Source of the DNA: Thiomicrorhabdus sediminis
GTDB taxonomy: Bacteria; Pseudomonadota; Gammaproteobacteria; Thiomicrospirales; Thiomicrospiraceae
Reading direction: 5' to 3'
DNA: 64,000 nucleotides
NCBI RefSeq assembly: GCF_005885815.1
Contig: NZ_CP040602.1
Span: 759,630 to 823,629 of the forward strand
The notes below the pieces were generated by a model, which was given only the letters and a program-made list of their open reading frames with translations, was not told the origin of the DNA and did no database searches. Below, piece by piece: positions 20,245 to 27,994 of this stretch (its first letter is position 1; each line of letters starts with the position of its first letter). Position numbers and translations under genes: made by a program.

Positions 20245-20365
20245 TTACCTGGTACATAGTTCTAAAAACTCTTCCGGATTTGGCGCAACTCGTTTGCGAC
20301 CGGCAAGATCTCGGCAGATCTTTAAGCCATACGAAATTTGCTCTAAAGTGAGTGCATTGGCCACC
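20245..20365 (-). pseudogene. Remnant resembling a phage replication P-like C terminus
   Basis: In the frame ending at TAA 20245-20247 the residues ALTLEQISYGLKICRDL and RVAPNPEEFLELC resemble the 'LTxEQIxxGL...PPxPxEFxxLC' end of lambda-P-like replication proteins. There is no start codon in frame nearby and the upstream part is in another frame. Short and identified by eye. Confidence 0.35.
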
Positions 20366-20498
20366 GTTCATATTCACAGATTAACCAGGAATCTGACGGT
20401 GGCCATTGCTCAAAATGAATTGGCCCAAATTCATAGAGTGCATCGAGCGTTTTAACAAGTCGTTTCGTATGGCTTTTTAGTTTGATGGTGCCAGGCAT
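20343..20498 (-). CDS. Small hypothetical protein (51 aa)
   Basis: ATG 20498 to TAG 20343. Basic N terminus (MPGTIKLKSHTKRLVKTLDA) then aromatic, acidic YEFGPIHFEQWPPSD. It begins 8 bp after the stop of the 38-aa membrane protein gene and its tail overlaps the P-like remnant, so it could be the frameshifted N-terminal half of that same gene. No function assigned. Confidence 0.35.
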   Translation of the reverse strand: MPGTIKLKSHTKRLVKTLDALYEFGPIHFEQWPPSDSWLICEYERWPMHSL

Positions 20499-20506
20499 TA
20501 CGTTCT

Positions 20507-20623
20507 TTAATCTTTCATTGAGTCTTTATTCTTCATGTACCAGTTGCCATATTTCCAAGCAAGAAAGAGTATTAACGCCCAAAGACCAAAAGCAATCAAA
20601 GTTAATATTGTTTGCGTTTCCAT
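20507..20623 (-). CDS. Small membrane protein (38 aa)
   Basis: ATG 20623, strong TTGGAGG ribosome site 5 bp upstream. One hydrophobic helix (ILTLIAFGLWALILFLAW) followed by a short charged tail KYGNWYMKNKD. Too small for automatic ORF calls but the ribosome site and coding pattern support it. Function unknown; small single-helix proteins like this occur on phage-like elements. Confidence 0.5.
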   Translation of the reverse strand: METQTILTLIAFGLWALILFLAWKYGNWYMKNKDSMKD

Positions 20624-20741
20624 GACAGCCTCCAAAAATAATCAATAAGTTAAGTATAGCAAATCGGAAAATAAAGCTGCTGCAAAGAGTATCAATAACG
20701 TATTTTATGTCTAGTAAAAAAGTGGTGCTTCAGTTTTTCGA

Positions 20742-21071
20742 TTAATTATCAATTAGATATTCAGTTTCATATTTTTGTATTAGCCACTCAACTGCTTCAC
20801 CTGCTTCAAACTCTTCGGGGTTATATATCGCATATACTGTTCCTGCTGTATATAAATAAGTTCCGATAATTTTAGGTAAAAAAACCACTCCAAGGTTTTG
20901 GAGCTTAGTACATAGCTCACTTGAGCAGTTATTATAAGTGGGTCGTGAGAAAGGGAGGTGGCTATCATCCGTTATACCATCACGATTTAACTGTTCGATG
21001 GCAACTGTTGCGTTTTGAATTGTTAATTGTTCGATTGCTATCATAAAGTCTTCAATTGATATTTCAGGCAT
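20742..21071 (-). CDS. Hypothetical protein (109 aa)
   Basis: Acidic soluble protein without signal or membrane segment. N terminus MPEISIEDFMIAIEQLTIQ, C-terminal helix EEFEAGEAVEWLIQKYETEY. AT-rich like its neighbours. No family recognised. A GG-poor AAGG site precedes the ATG. Confidence 0.5.
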   Translation of the reverse strand: MPEISIEDFMIAIEQLTIQNATVAIEQLNRDGITDDSHLPFSRPTYNNCSSELCTKLQNLGVVFLPKIIGTYLYTAGTVYAIYNPEEFEAGEAVEWLIQKYETEYLIDN

Positions 21072-21107
21072 ATTTTTTAACCTTAGGCTTGGAGGAGCTT
21101 TTTGGCT

Positions 21108-21308
21108 CTAGGATTTAGTTCTTGCAAGTTGATTTGGTAGGACTGATTTTTTGTAGCTTACTTTTTTATCATTACTATCATATTCTGTAGAGCTAGCCCA
21201 AACGCCAGCGGTAACCGAAGAAAAACTTAAAATATTGTTTGGGATTTGTTGACCACTGCAAATACCAAGTATTAGTAATAGGAATAGATGTTTAATCTCA
21301 AAATCCAA
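21108..21308 (-). CDS. Possible small exported protein (66 aa, TTG start)
   Basis: Frame from TTG 21308 with CAGGA upstream. Residues about 7-18 are hydrophobic (HLFLLLILGICSG) and could be a lipoprotein-type signal ending at LGICSG, then a polar tail. There is no ATG in the frame. Weak; could be noise. Confidence 0.3.
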   Translation of the reverse strand: MDFEIKHLFLLLILGICSGQQIPNNILSFSSVTAGVWASSTEYDSNDKKVSYKKSVLPNQLARTKS

Positions 21309-21347
21309 ATCGAGTTCCTGTTGGGTAAGTGAATATTATTTAGATAT

Positions 21348-22097
21348 TTATTCTTTGCGATTGTTATTAAAGTTTATCTGAGGAAAAGTTTGAGACATTA
21401 ATGTATTCAACTGTTCTTTTAATTCTTCTAGGTTCTCGCCATTAAGTTTATTTTTTCGATGCTTTATTTGTTTTTTACAACTTAAGTATGTAAAAAATCC
21501 AATTTTTCGAGCTAAAGCGAGAATATCATTTTCTAAATCTTTTAATGCAAGACCGTGAAGGCTATCTGACATATGACTTGTTAATGAGTCCGCATCTTGT
21601 TCATTAGTATCTAATGTCGCCAAAACTGGTTTAGCTTGTCCTATGTATTCGTCAAGAAGTGATATCAAATCTTGTATGTTGGTGGAAGAGCTAATTTTGT
21701 AAGCCAATATAGGGGCATCTATAGCGATTAACTCCAAAGCTTTACTATATTGTTCTTGGTACGAACTAATATCTGAGTTTAGAAAGTTTGTTAAGTTTGA
21801 TGCTGTTTGGGGGATTAATAATGATTTCAACTGTTCCTCAAAATGGTTACTTTGAGAAACTATTTCTTGGGGGAGTTGGAGTTTAAAATCACTTATCAAT
21901 TGGTCATACAGTTTTTCAAATGTATTTTGCTTAAGGGCTGATACGCGATGCCAGATTTCTAGTAAATGATACAGAGCTAGTTTTTTATTTTGTTTGTTTT
22001 GTTTTATTGAACGAAATAAATAGCCCACGCTAAATAGAACAGCTGAAAACATTGCAAGAATATAAGTTGAATATTGACCAGATAATATATCGTTCAT
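21348..22097 (-). CDS. Hypothetical membrane-anchored protein (249 aa)
   Basis: One N-terminal membrane helix (about residues 11-28, STYILAMFSAVLFSVGYLF) then a basic stop-transfer stretch SIKQNKQNKK and a long, mostly helical cytoplasmic region. No known domain recognised. It is divergent from the nuclease/helicase operon with about 290 bp between them, which contain an IS fossil and a large inverted repeat. Its codon use is AT-rich like that operon. Whether it belongs to the defence unit is open. Confidence 0.6.
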   Translation of the reverse strand: MNDILSGQYSTYILAMFSAVLFSVGYLFRSIKQNKQNKKLALYHLLEIWHRVSALKQNTFEKLYDQLISDFKLQLPQEIVSQSNHFEEQLKSLLIPQTASNLTNFLNSDISSYQEQYSKALELIAIDAPILAYKISSSTNIQDLISLLDEYIGQAKPVLATLDTNEQDADSLTSHMSDSLHGLALKDLENDILALARKIGFFTYLSCKKQIKHRKNKLNGENLEELKEQLNTLMSQTFPQINFNNNRKE

Positions 22098-22215
22098 ATT
22101 TTGTTTTTTTCTTGGACTGTGGATTTGACTTTATGGAAAGATAATACGGGTTTTATTATAATAATACTGATTATTTAGCATCTTAGCATGATTATTACTC
22201 ATCATGTGCATTCAT

Positions 22216-22280
22216 GAGTTGAATACGAGAAAGAGTACGCAATGAGGCAAAAAAGTATCTGGTTTTTTAGTGGTAATTCA
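22216..22280 (+). mobile_element. Fossil right end of an IS3-family element
   Basis: The stretch reads as the last codons of a transposase (VEYEKEYAMRQKSI) and the outer end TTTTTTAGTGGTAATTCA. It closely matches 27148-27212 of the intact IS downstream (VEYEKQYEMRLKSV and TTTTTAGTGGCGATTCA) in the same orientation, with scattered substitutions. Only the right end survives. Confidence 0.8.
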
Positions 22281-22288
22281 ATTCAAAG

Positions 22289-22316
22289 TTAAGCATTAAT
22301 ACTAGCTTTATATGCT
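22289..22316 (+). promoter_or_regulatory. Weak candidate promoter of the nuclease/helicase operon
   Basis: TTAAGC, 16-bp spacer, TATGCT. The -10 overlaps the left arm of the inverted repeat at 22313-22337, which would let a repressor block RNA polymerase. Consensus match is poor. Confidence 0.3.
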
Positions 22317-22337
22317 AGACATTTGTAATGTCTAGCA
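22313..22337. promoter_or_regulatory. Perfect inverted repeat, candidate operator
   Basis: TGCTAGACAT, TTGTA, ATGTCTAGCA: 10-bp perfect arms around a 5-bp centre, 50 bp before the first gene of the operon. It is AT-rich with no T run, so it looks more like a dimer-binding site than a terminator. No regulator gene is adjacent. Confidence 0.6.
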
Positions 22338-22386
22338 AGTTAGTTGCTATTCAGTTTAAGCTTTAAGCTTAGAGGAAATTTTCGTA

Positions 22387-23949
22387 ATGCAATACATAAA
22401 AAAAATAAAGCTTTTGAATTTTAAACGTTTTAAAGAGTTTGAAATTGAATTCAATGACAAAACCAACATTATTATTGGAGGTAATGAATCAGGAAAAAGT
22501 TCTATTATTCAAGCTATAGAACTCATTGCCAGTGGAAGTCGAAATAGGGTTGAGACCATTGGTATTGAATCTCTATTAAATCGTGATGCGATAGTTCAAT
22601 TTTTTAGAAGTGACAAGTCTTTTGAACAGCTTCCTGAAATACATGTAGAGCTGTATTTAGGAGATGAAACAAATCCAGATTTGTATGGCCGAAATAATTC
22701 TGAAGGAATTGATGCCAGTGGGTTGCATATGGTTTGCTTACCAAATGAAGATTTAAGTGCTGAGATTAATCAAGTTCTTGCCGAAGATGGTAACTTCCCC
22801 TTTGAATTTTATGTTGTTAAGTTTTTTACTTTTAATGGTGAAGCTTACTCAGGATATCGCCGTTTCTTAAAATATTTAACAATTGATAATTCACAGATAA
22901 ATACTGATTATGCCAACAAAGAATATACGAAAACAGTTTATGAATCATCAGTTGAAATGACTGAGCGAACAAAGTTAAGTAATAGATACCGCCAGGCTAA
23001 ACAATCATTTGTTATTGATTACTTTCAAGAAATCAATGACGGTTTAGAAGGCGTTAAGTTCTCGGTTAAGTCGAATTCAAAATCAAACTTAAATACAGAT
23101 ATAGCTCTTTTGCAAGACTCTATCCCAATTGATGAAAGAGGGAAAGGTCATCAATGTTTTATAAAAACAGAGTTTGCTCTAACAAGGAGTAATGGCGAAG
23201 AGGCAATACATAGTTTGCTTTTGGAAGAGCCTGAAAACCATTTGAGCCACGTAAATATGAAGCGGCTGATTTCAAAAATATCACAATCGCATGAAAATCA
23301 GATAATTATTACAACTCATAATAGTTTGATTTCTACAAGGTTGGATTTACGTAATGCAATTTTGTTGAACAGTTCATCTGAACAGTTTTTAAAACTGGAT
23401 GATATCGACGAAGATACGGCTAAATTTTTTATGAAGGCTCCAGACAATAATATCTTGGAATTTGTTCTGTCTTCCAAAGTCATTTTAGTGGAAGGAGATG
23501 CAGAATATATATTAATGGAGGCTTTATATAGTAAGGCGACAGGAAGAACTCTTGATGAAGATAATATTCATGTTATATCTGTCGGTGGTACGAGCTTTAA
23601 GCGGTACATGACGTTAGCAAGTCGTTTAAATATAAAAGTTGCTGTGATTCGAGACAATGATGGGGATTATCAAAAAAAGTGTGTAGATAATTATTCTGAC
23701 TTTGTAGCTGAAAATATAATTGTATTTTCGGATGAAGATAATTCTCGTTATACATTTGAGGTTTGTTTGTATCAAGATAATGCTGCAATTTGCGACAAAC
23801 TTATTGAGGGTAATCGTGTACAGAAAAGCGCTCTTGATTGGATGTTAGATAATAAAGCTGAGACTGCTTTTAAACTCACTGATAACTATTTTAATGAATT
23901 AGTAGTACCTGAGTACATTCAGAAGGCGATAGAGTGGATAAACGAGTAG
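22387..23949 (+). CDS. OLD-like ATPase with TOPRIM nuclease domain (GajA-like)
   Basis: 520 aa. N-terminal SMC/RecF-type ATPase: Walker A GGNESGKSS at 31-39, an ABC-signature-like GKGHQ near residue 255, Walker B LLLEEPENHL near 279 and switch TTHNS near 311. C-terminal TOPRIM domain: VILVEGDAEY near 366 with the catalytic Glu, then IRDNDGDY near 420 with the metal-binding acids. This is the class of OLD nucleases that pair with a UvrD-like helicase, as GajA does in the Gabija phage-defence system; GajA is somewhat longer. First gene of a tight operon: the next gene overlaps its end by 16 bp. AGAGGAAA precedes the ATG. AT-rich codon use indicates transfer. Confidence 0.85.
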   Translation: MQYIKKIKLLNFKRFKEFEIEFNDKTNIIIGGNESGKSSIIQAIELIASGSRNRVETIGIESLLNRDAIVQFFRSDKSFEQLPEIHVELYLGDETNPDLYGRNNSEGIDASGLHMVCLPNEDLSAEINQVLAEDGNFPFEFYVVKFFTFNGEAYSGYRRFLKYLTIDNSQINTDYANKEYTKTVYESSVEMTERTKLSNRYRQAKQSFVIDYFQEINDGLEGVKFSVKSNSKSNLNTDIALLQDSIPIDERGKGHQCFIKTEFALTRSNGEEAIHSLLLEEPENHLSHVNMKRLISKISQSHENQIIITTHNSLISTRLDLRNAILLNSSSEQFLKLDDIDEDTAKFFMKAPDNNILEFVLSSKVILVEGDAEYILMEALYSKATGRTLDEDNIHVISVGGTSFKRYMTLASRLNIKVAVIRDNDGDYQKKCVDNYSDFVAENIIVFSDEDNSRYTFEVCLYQDNAAICDKLIEGNRVQKSALDWMLDNKAETAFKLTDNYFNELVVPEYIQKAIEWINE

Positions 23950-24971
23950 TTTTTGCGGTTGCAGGTTCGGGTAAAACTTCAAGTATTATTCAACAACTGA
24001 ATCTAGAGTCTCGTTGTTTAATTGTTACTTATACCGATAATAATACAAGTCATTTAAAAAAAAGGATCATTAAAAAGTTTGGATTGATTCCCAAAGGGGT
24101 AAAGGTATACAGTTACTTTACGTTTCTTTACTCGTTTTGTTTTAGGCCTATTTGTGGTTATCAACTTAAAACAAAAGGGCTGATTTTTCCAAACTCGCTC
24201 CCCAAACATATTCTGCAATCAAAGAAAGATTCAAGAAAGCACTATATTGATCCAAATTTGCGTTTATATGCCAATCGTTTGGCGAAACTGTTAATTGAAT
24301 TTAATGTGGTTTCTGATGTAATAAAGCGAATTGAACATTTTTTTGATTTTGTATTTGTTGATGAGGTACAGGATTTCGCAGCTAATGACTTTAACTTTTT
24401 ATGTGCTTTATCAGCCACAGATGTAGATATACAGCTTGTTGGTGATTTTTTTCAGCATACTTTTGATACTAGTAATGATGGAATGATTCAAAAAAATCTC
24501 CATAAATCATTTGAAGGCTACTGTAAACAATTCGAGAAAGCGGGTTATACCATTGACTTGACGTCACTTTCTCACAGTTATCGATGCAGTCCAAGTATTT
24601 GTTCATTCGTAACAGAAAATATTGGTATTAATATTGAATCTCATCGTAAAGATGCAGTGGAAGTTTGTTTGCTGGAAGATCAATTAGAAATTGATAAAAT
24701 TTTTCTAGATAACTCAGTAGCTAAACTATTTTTTAATAAAAGCACTTCGTACAATGGTAATACTCATAATTGGGGAAGTACAAAAGGGCTTGATCACTTT
24801 AATGATGTTTGTGTTGTTTTGAATCCAAATACATTTAGAGCCTTTAAGAACAGCCAGCTTGAATCATTAGCATCAACTACCAAAAATAAGCTTTATGTTG
24901 CTTGTACTAGAGCAAATAGAAATCTATATTTTGTAAATCAATCCTCTTTAATAAAATATAAGATAGATTAA
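23934..24971 (+). CDS. Short UvrD/Rep-like SF1 helicase (GajB-like)
   Basis: 345 aa. Walker A AVAGSGKTSS at 8-17, DEAD-type FVDEVQDF near 140, motif III GDFFQHTFD, motif IV-like SHSYRCSP, motif V GSTKGLDHFNDVCVVLN and motif VI NKLYVACTRANRNLYF near the C terminus. All core SF1A motifs are present, but the protein lacks the large 1B/2B insertions and is much shorter than UvrD or the usual 490-aa GajB. Start GTG 23934 with AAGG upstream, inside the preceding gene, so translation is coupled. Role inferred: partner of the OLD-like nuclease in anti-phage or anti-plasmid defence. Confidence 0.8.
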   Translation: MDKRVVFAVAGSGKTSSIIQQLNLESRCLIVTYTDNNTSHLKKRIIKKFGLIPKGVKVYSYFTFLYSFCFRPICGYQLKTKGLIFPNSLPKHILQSKKDSRKHYIDPNLRLYANRLAKLLIEFNVVSDVIKRIEHFFDFVFVDEVQDFAANDFNFLCALSATDVDIQLVGDFFQHTFDTSNDGMIQKNLHKSFEGYCKQFEKAGYTIDLTSLSHSYRCSPSICSFVTENIGINIESHRKDAVEVCLLEDQLEIDKIFLDNSVAKLFFNKSTSYNGNTHNWGSTKGLDHFNDVCVVLNPNTFRAFKNSQLESLASTTKNKLYVACTRANRNLYFVNQSSLIKYKID

Positions 24972-25007
24972 TTTAAATAGTATTTTATTTAATGGAGTTT
25001 TATATCC

Positions 25008-25805
25008 TTGGCAAATCTAAATAAACTTTTTTCTGAACAACTTAATAAATCATTACACCTTGATAATGGTGGTGAAATAAAAATAAGTTTTTGCTCAAAT
25101 GAAACAAAGGTAGTTTCTTTTATTGAGAGTTCAGAGGTAATTGTTGGTTGTGCGCCATGGTTTAATAACCAAAATATAATTAATGCTTTGCAAAATGTTA
25201 ATAAAGGCTGTTGCATAATTCTTGATAAAAAACAATTTATGAAGCTACCTGATTATGAAGCAAGACGATACATTTCTAACCCAGTTAATTTTTGTATATC
25301 CACAGTTTTAAAAAATGGCTGCATTAAAGCTTTTTTTAAACGTGATCTAGATAGTGTCAACAATGATTCAACATTTAGGTTATTTGGTGTTAATGGTGAT
25401 AATTACAGTTTAATGCACTATAAATATTTAATTCGTTGTGATATCGAGAAAAATGAGCACAACGAGGTTAATTTAAAACCTAAAGCTGTGATAACGGGTT
25501 CATTAAACTATACATATAACATGAATAATTCACGTGAACTATTTTTAGAAATCGATTCCGAAGAATTTGCCATTTCGTTTTATGAAGAATGGTGCGAATT
25601 GTTTTCATTGAGTGAATCGATTTTGAGCAAAAATAATGAGTTGACGCCAGAGTTTTTACAAAGTGGAGTTAAGTTTGAGGATATTGAAGATGCTAATGAA
25701 ATTTGTCCTTATAAAGATTTAATTGATATGCACGAGAATATTGTTTTTAGTGAATGGTGTAGGTTGGAAAAAGAAATTTATAGACAAAGTGACTATAGAG
25801 ATTAA
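25008..25805 (+). CDS. PLD-like nuclease domain protein (third gene of the operon)
   Basis: 265 aa. Residues about 40-75 (VIVGCAPWFNN, IINALQNVNKGCCIILDK) look like the first half of a phospholipase-D-like nuclease fold. Catalytic motif: H137-Y-K139 with D145, then G164-S165-x-N167-x-T169 and E177 (TGSLNYTYNMNNSRE), matching HxK...GSxN of single-motif PLD nucleases that dimerise. The spacing from K to D is one residue longer than the classical HxKxxxxD. Start is TTG 25008 with GGAG 10 bp upstream; the only nearby ATG frame closes after 10 codons. 36 bp after the helicase gene and equally AT-rich, so probably cotranscribed. Nuclease, or phosphodiester sensor; substrate unknown. Confidence 0.7.
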   Translation: MANLNKLFSEQLNKSLHLDNGGEIKISFCSNETKVVSFIESSEVIVGCAPWFNNQNIINALQNVNKGCCIILDKKQFMKLPDYEARRYISNPVNFCISTVLKNGCIKAFFKRDLDSVNNDSTFRLFGVNGDNYSLMHYKYLIRCDIEKNEHNEVNLKPKAVITGSLNYTYNMNNSRELFLEIDSEEFAISFYEEWCELFSLSESILSKNNELTPEFLQSGVKFEDIEDANEICPYKDLIDMHENIVFSEWCRLEKEIYRQSDYRD

Positions 25806-26046
25806 TTACTCTATGAAATATCCTGTATTTGCCTTAATTCGCTTAAAGTTGTTTTATGGATTGTTAATTTGTTGGGAGTGCTTATAAGTTATTGAATTTG
25901 TTAAGAATGGTGGCTAATAGTACTAGTTTAATCATAAGTAAATCAATATGTTATGTTTTATTGACTCTTTAGGAAGGAGAATGAATCGCCACTAATTTAC
26001 TAGACACTTCATAGCCATTTTATAATGGTCAAAAAAGAGGTGTTAA

Positions 26047-26325
26047 ATGAGCAGTAAACGCTACCCTGAAGAATTCAAAATTGAAGCCGTAAAACAGATA
26101 ACCGAGCGAGGTTATCCTGTATCGGAAGTATCCAAAAGATTAGATGTTACAACCCATAGTCTTTATGCCTGGCTGAAGAAGTATGGACCTGACAAAGACA
26201 GTCATCAGGCCAAAGCAGATGAGCAAGCTGAATTAAAGCGCCTTCGTAAAGAACTGGCTCGTGTCACAGAAGAACGAGATCTTCTAAAAAAGGCGGCGGC
26301 ATACTTCGCAAGAGAGTCCGATTGA
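26047..26325 (+). CDS. IS3-family transposase OrfA
   Basis: 92 aa. Helix-turn-helix (YPEEFKIEAVKQI...VSKRLDVTTHSLYAWLKKYG) that binds the IS ends, then a leucine-zipper-like helix LKRLRKELARVTEERDLLKK. A slippery AAAAAAG at 26286-26292 lies before the stop, and the -1 frame is open from there into orfB, so an OrfAB fusion transposase can be made by programmed frameshifting. Confidence 0.93.
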   Translation: MSSKRYPEEFKIEAVKQITERGYPVSEVSKRLDVTTHSLYAWLKKYGPDKDSHQAKADEQAELKRLRKELARVTEERDLLKKAAAYFARESD

Positions 26326-27194
26326 GGTATGCCTTTATTCGACAGAATGCAAAAGGACAATCAATCCGACGATTATGTGAACTATTCAATGTTCATCCCA
26401 GTGGCTACTATGCTTGGCTAAATAAGCCCATTTCAACAAGCCAAAAGCGCAACCAAAGACAAACTGGACTGATAAAACAGTTCTGGCTGGAATCAGGTGG
26501 TATCTATGGTTATCGGAAGATATTTGCCGACATGCTTGAGCATGGCGAATCTATTGGTATCAACCGAGTACACAAGCTCATGCATGATTCCGGATTAAAA
26601 GCTCAGGTTGGTTATAGAAAGCCAAGACAGAAGTCTGGAACGGAAAACATCGTTGTGCCGAATCGACTGAACCGAGAGTTTAATTCGCCAGCGCCTAATC
26701 AATCATGGGCGACTGATATTACCTACATTCGAACGCATGAAGGCTGGTTGTATTTAGCGGTGGTGGTAGATCTGTTTTCTCGACGAATCATTGGTTGGTC
26801 GATGCAATCCAGAATAACCAAAGACTTGGTGTTGGATGCGTTATTGATGGCGGTGTGGAAACGTAGCCCCAAAGATAAAGTCATAGTGCACTCAGATCAA
26901 GGAAGTCAGTACACCAGTTATGACTGGAATCACTTTTTAAAGTTCCATAATTTAGAAGGCAGCATGAGCAGAAGAGGCAATTGTCATGATAATGCGGTTG
27001 CTGAGAGTTTCTTTCAATTATTGAAGCGAGAACGCATCAAGCGAAAGATATACAAAAACCGGGATGAAGCCCGACAAGACATTTTTGATTACATCGAAAT
27101 GTTTTACAATCCTAAACGACGTCATTCATCGAACAATCAACTCTCACCGGTTGAATACGAGAAGCAGTACGAAATGAGGCTAAAAAGCGTCTAG
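26322..27194 (+). CDS. IS3-family transposase OrfB (DDE integrase)
   Basis: 290 aa retroviral-integrase-type catalytic subunit. HTH_21 segment (IYGYRKIFADML) then the rve core: first Asp in QSWATDITYI, second in VIVHSDQGSQYTS, Glu in DNAVAESFFQLLKRE. The complete DDE triad suggests activity. Its own start would be a weak TTG at 26322; the active product is probably the OrfAB frameshift fusion. Confidence 0.95.
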   Translation: MRYAFIRQNAKGQSIRRLCELFNVHPSGYYAWLNKPISTSQKRNQRQTGLIKQFWLESGGIYGYRKIFADMLEHGESIGINRVHKLMHDSGLKAQVGYRKPRQKSGTENIVVPNRLNREFNSPAPNQSWATDITYIRTHEGWLYLAVVVDLFSRRIIGWSMQSRITKDLVLDALLMAVWKRSPKDKVIVHSDQGSQYTSYDWNHFLKFHNLEGSMSRRGNCHDNAVAESFFQLLKRERIKRKIYKNRDEARQDIFDYIEMFYNPKRRHSSNNQLSPVEYEKQYEMRLKSV

Positions 27195-27308
27195 GTTTTT
27201 AGTGGCGATTCATCTCTTAACGACTCCATAGTTTCTTAGGAAGATTTTTATCTTTTAAAATACAGTGAAATGAGAAAGTGTTTAGTTACATGAATTAGGA
27301 GTTATTTT

Positions 27309-27734
27309 ATGGGATGTTGTTGCGGAACTAATAACAGTAGTTGTGCTACTCAACCTGATAGGCTCCAGTGTCCACTAAATCAAAAGCTATGCAAGCGAGT
27401 GTCCATTCTTACGGTTTTACACAACGTTATTAAGCCTTGGAAGTTATCTTTTGAAGGAAATGCCTATTATTTCTGCGATGATCCAGATTGTGACGTCGTA
27501 TATTTTGATAATAAGGGTTCAGAGATAAGGCGTTCGGATGTTCGATCCATTGTAGGAGTTAAAACTGATAGCTCAAGTGCGCTGATCTGTTACTGCTTTG
27601 GAGTATCGAAGCAAGACTATTTGAATGACTCTACTATAAAAGACTTTGTGATCGAACAAACAAAACTCAAGAATTGTTCATGCGAGGTTCGAAATCCGTC
27701 TGGTAAATGCTGCCTTAAAGATTTTCCGAAATGA
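27309..27734 (+). CDS. CopZ N-terminal-domain-like Cys-rich metal protein
   Basis: 141 aa. Very Cys-rich N terminus MGCCCGTNNSSC, then YYFCDDPDCDVVYFD and ICYCFGVSKQDY, followed by a third cluster CSCEVRNPSGKCC. This follows the zinc and [2Fe-2S] domain found at the N terminus of archaeal-type CopZ copper chaperones and in short standalone proteins of mercury and copper clusters. There is no C-terminal HMA domain. AGGAG lies upstream of the ATG. Between the IS and the att fossil, so likely island cargo. Role in metal handling is inferred. Confidence 0.7.
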   Translation: MGCCCGTNNSSCATQPDRLQCPLNQKLCKRVSILTVLHNVIKPWKLSFEGNAYYFCDDPDCDVVYFDNKGSEIRRSDVRSIVGVKTDSSSALICYCFGVSKQDYLNDSTIKDFVIEQTKLKNCSCEVRNPSGKCCLKDFPK

Positions 27735-27784
27735 GTTTTTGTATTGTTGCTTAAAGTGGTTTGAAGTATGTTTGATTGGGGTTG

Positions 27785-27832
27785 AGTGTTGTTAAGCTGT
27801 TGATTTAATTAAAAATATTGGCTCATAACCCT
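27785..27832 (+). repeat. Internal att-like fossil
   Basis: The block ending GGCTCATAACCC (12 bp identical to the start of the att core) is preceded by about 36 bp that resemble the arm left of the right att site at 29501-29548, at the same spacing (for example AAGCTGTTGA versus AAGTTGTTGA). After the core start it diverges. Confidence 0.5.
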
Positions 27833-27994
27833 AGTTAAATAATAATTAAATCAAATAGTTATGTTTTTCTTTGTGTTGAGTGGTTTTTTGATTATGAATG
27901 TCTGATATGGTTGATTGAGTATGAGATTTGCCACTTGATATGATGCGTTTCAGGTGGCAAACTCCTTCTCTAGGTATACAAGATCGTAGTGCTC

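Larger units (their letters stand above)
25982..27212 (+). mobile_element. Intact IS3-family insertion sequence
   Basis: 1231 bp with imperfect terminal inverted repeats beginning TGAATCGCCACTAA on the left and its complement TTAGTGGCGATTCA on the right; similarity extends about 30 bp inward. Two overlapping orfs with a -1 frameshift arrangement. I could not find a clear target duplication next to the ends. A second, decayed right end of a related element lies at 22216-22280. Confidence 0.9.

Noticed and set aside
20240-20377. 46-residue N-terminal extension of the YefM-like antitoxin.
   Set aside because: It runs through the P-like remnant in a different frame; family proteins start at MKTISF-like sequence.
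22387-24971. Calling the operon a standard Gabija system.
   Set aside because: Helicase is too short for the usual GajB and a third linked gene is present; kept as Gabija-like.
25806-26046. Retron or small RNA gene after the PLD-like gene.
   Set aside because: No reverse transcriptase and no stable fold seen; AT-rich spacer up to the IS.
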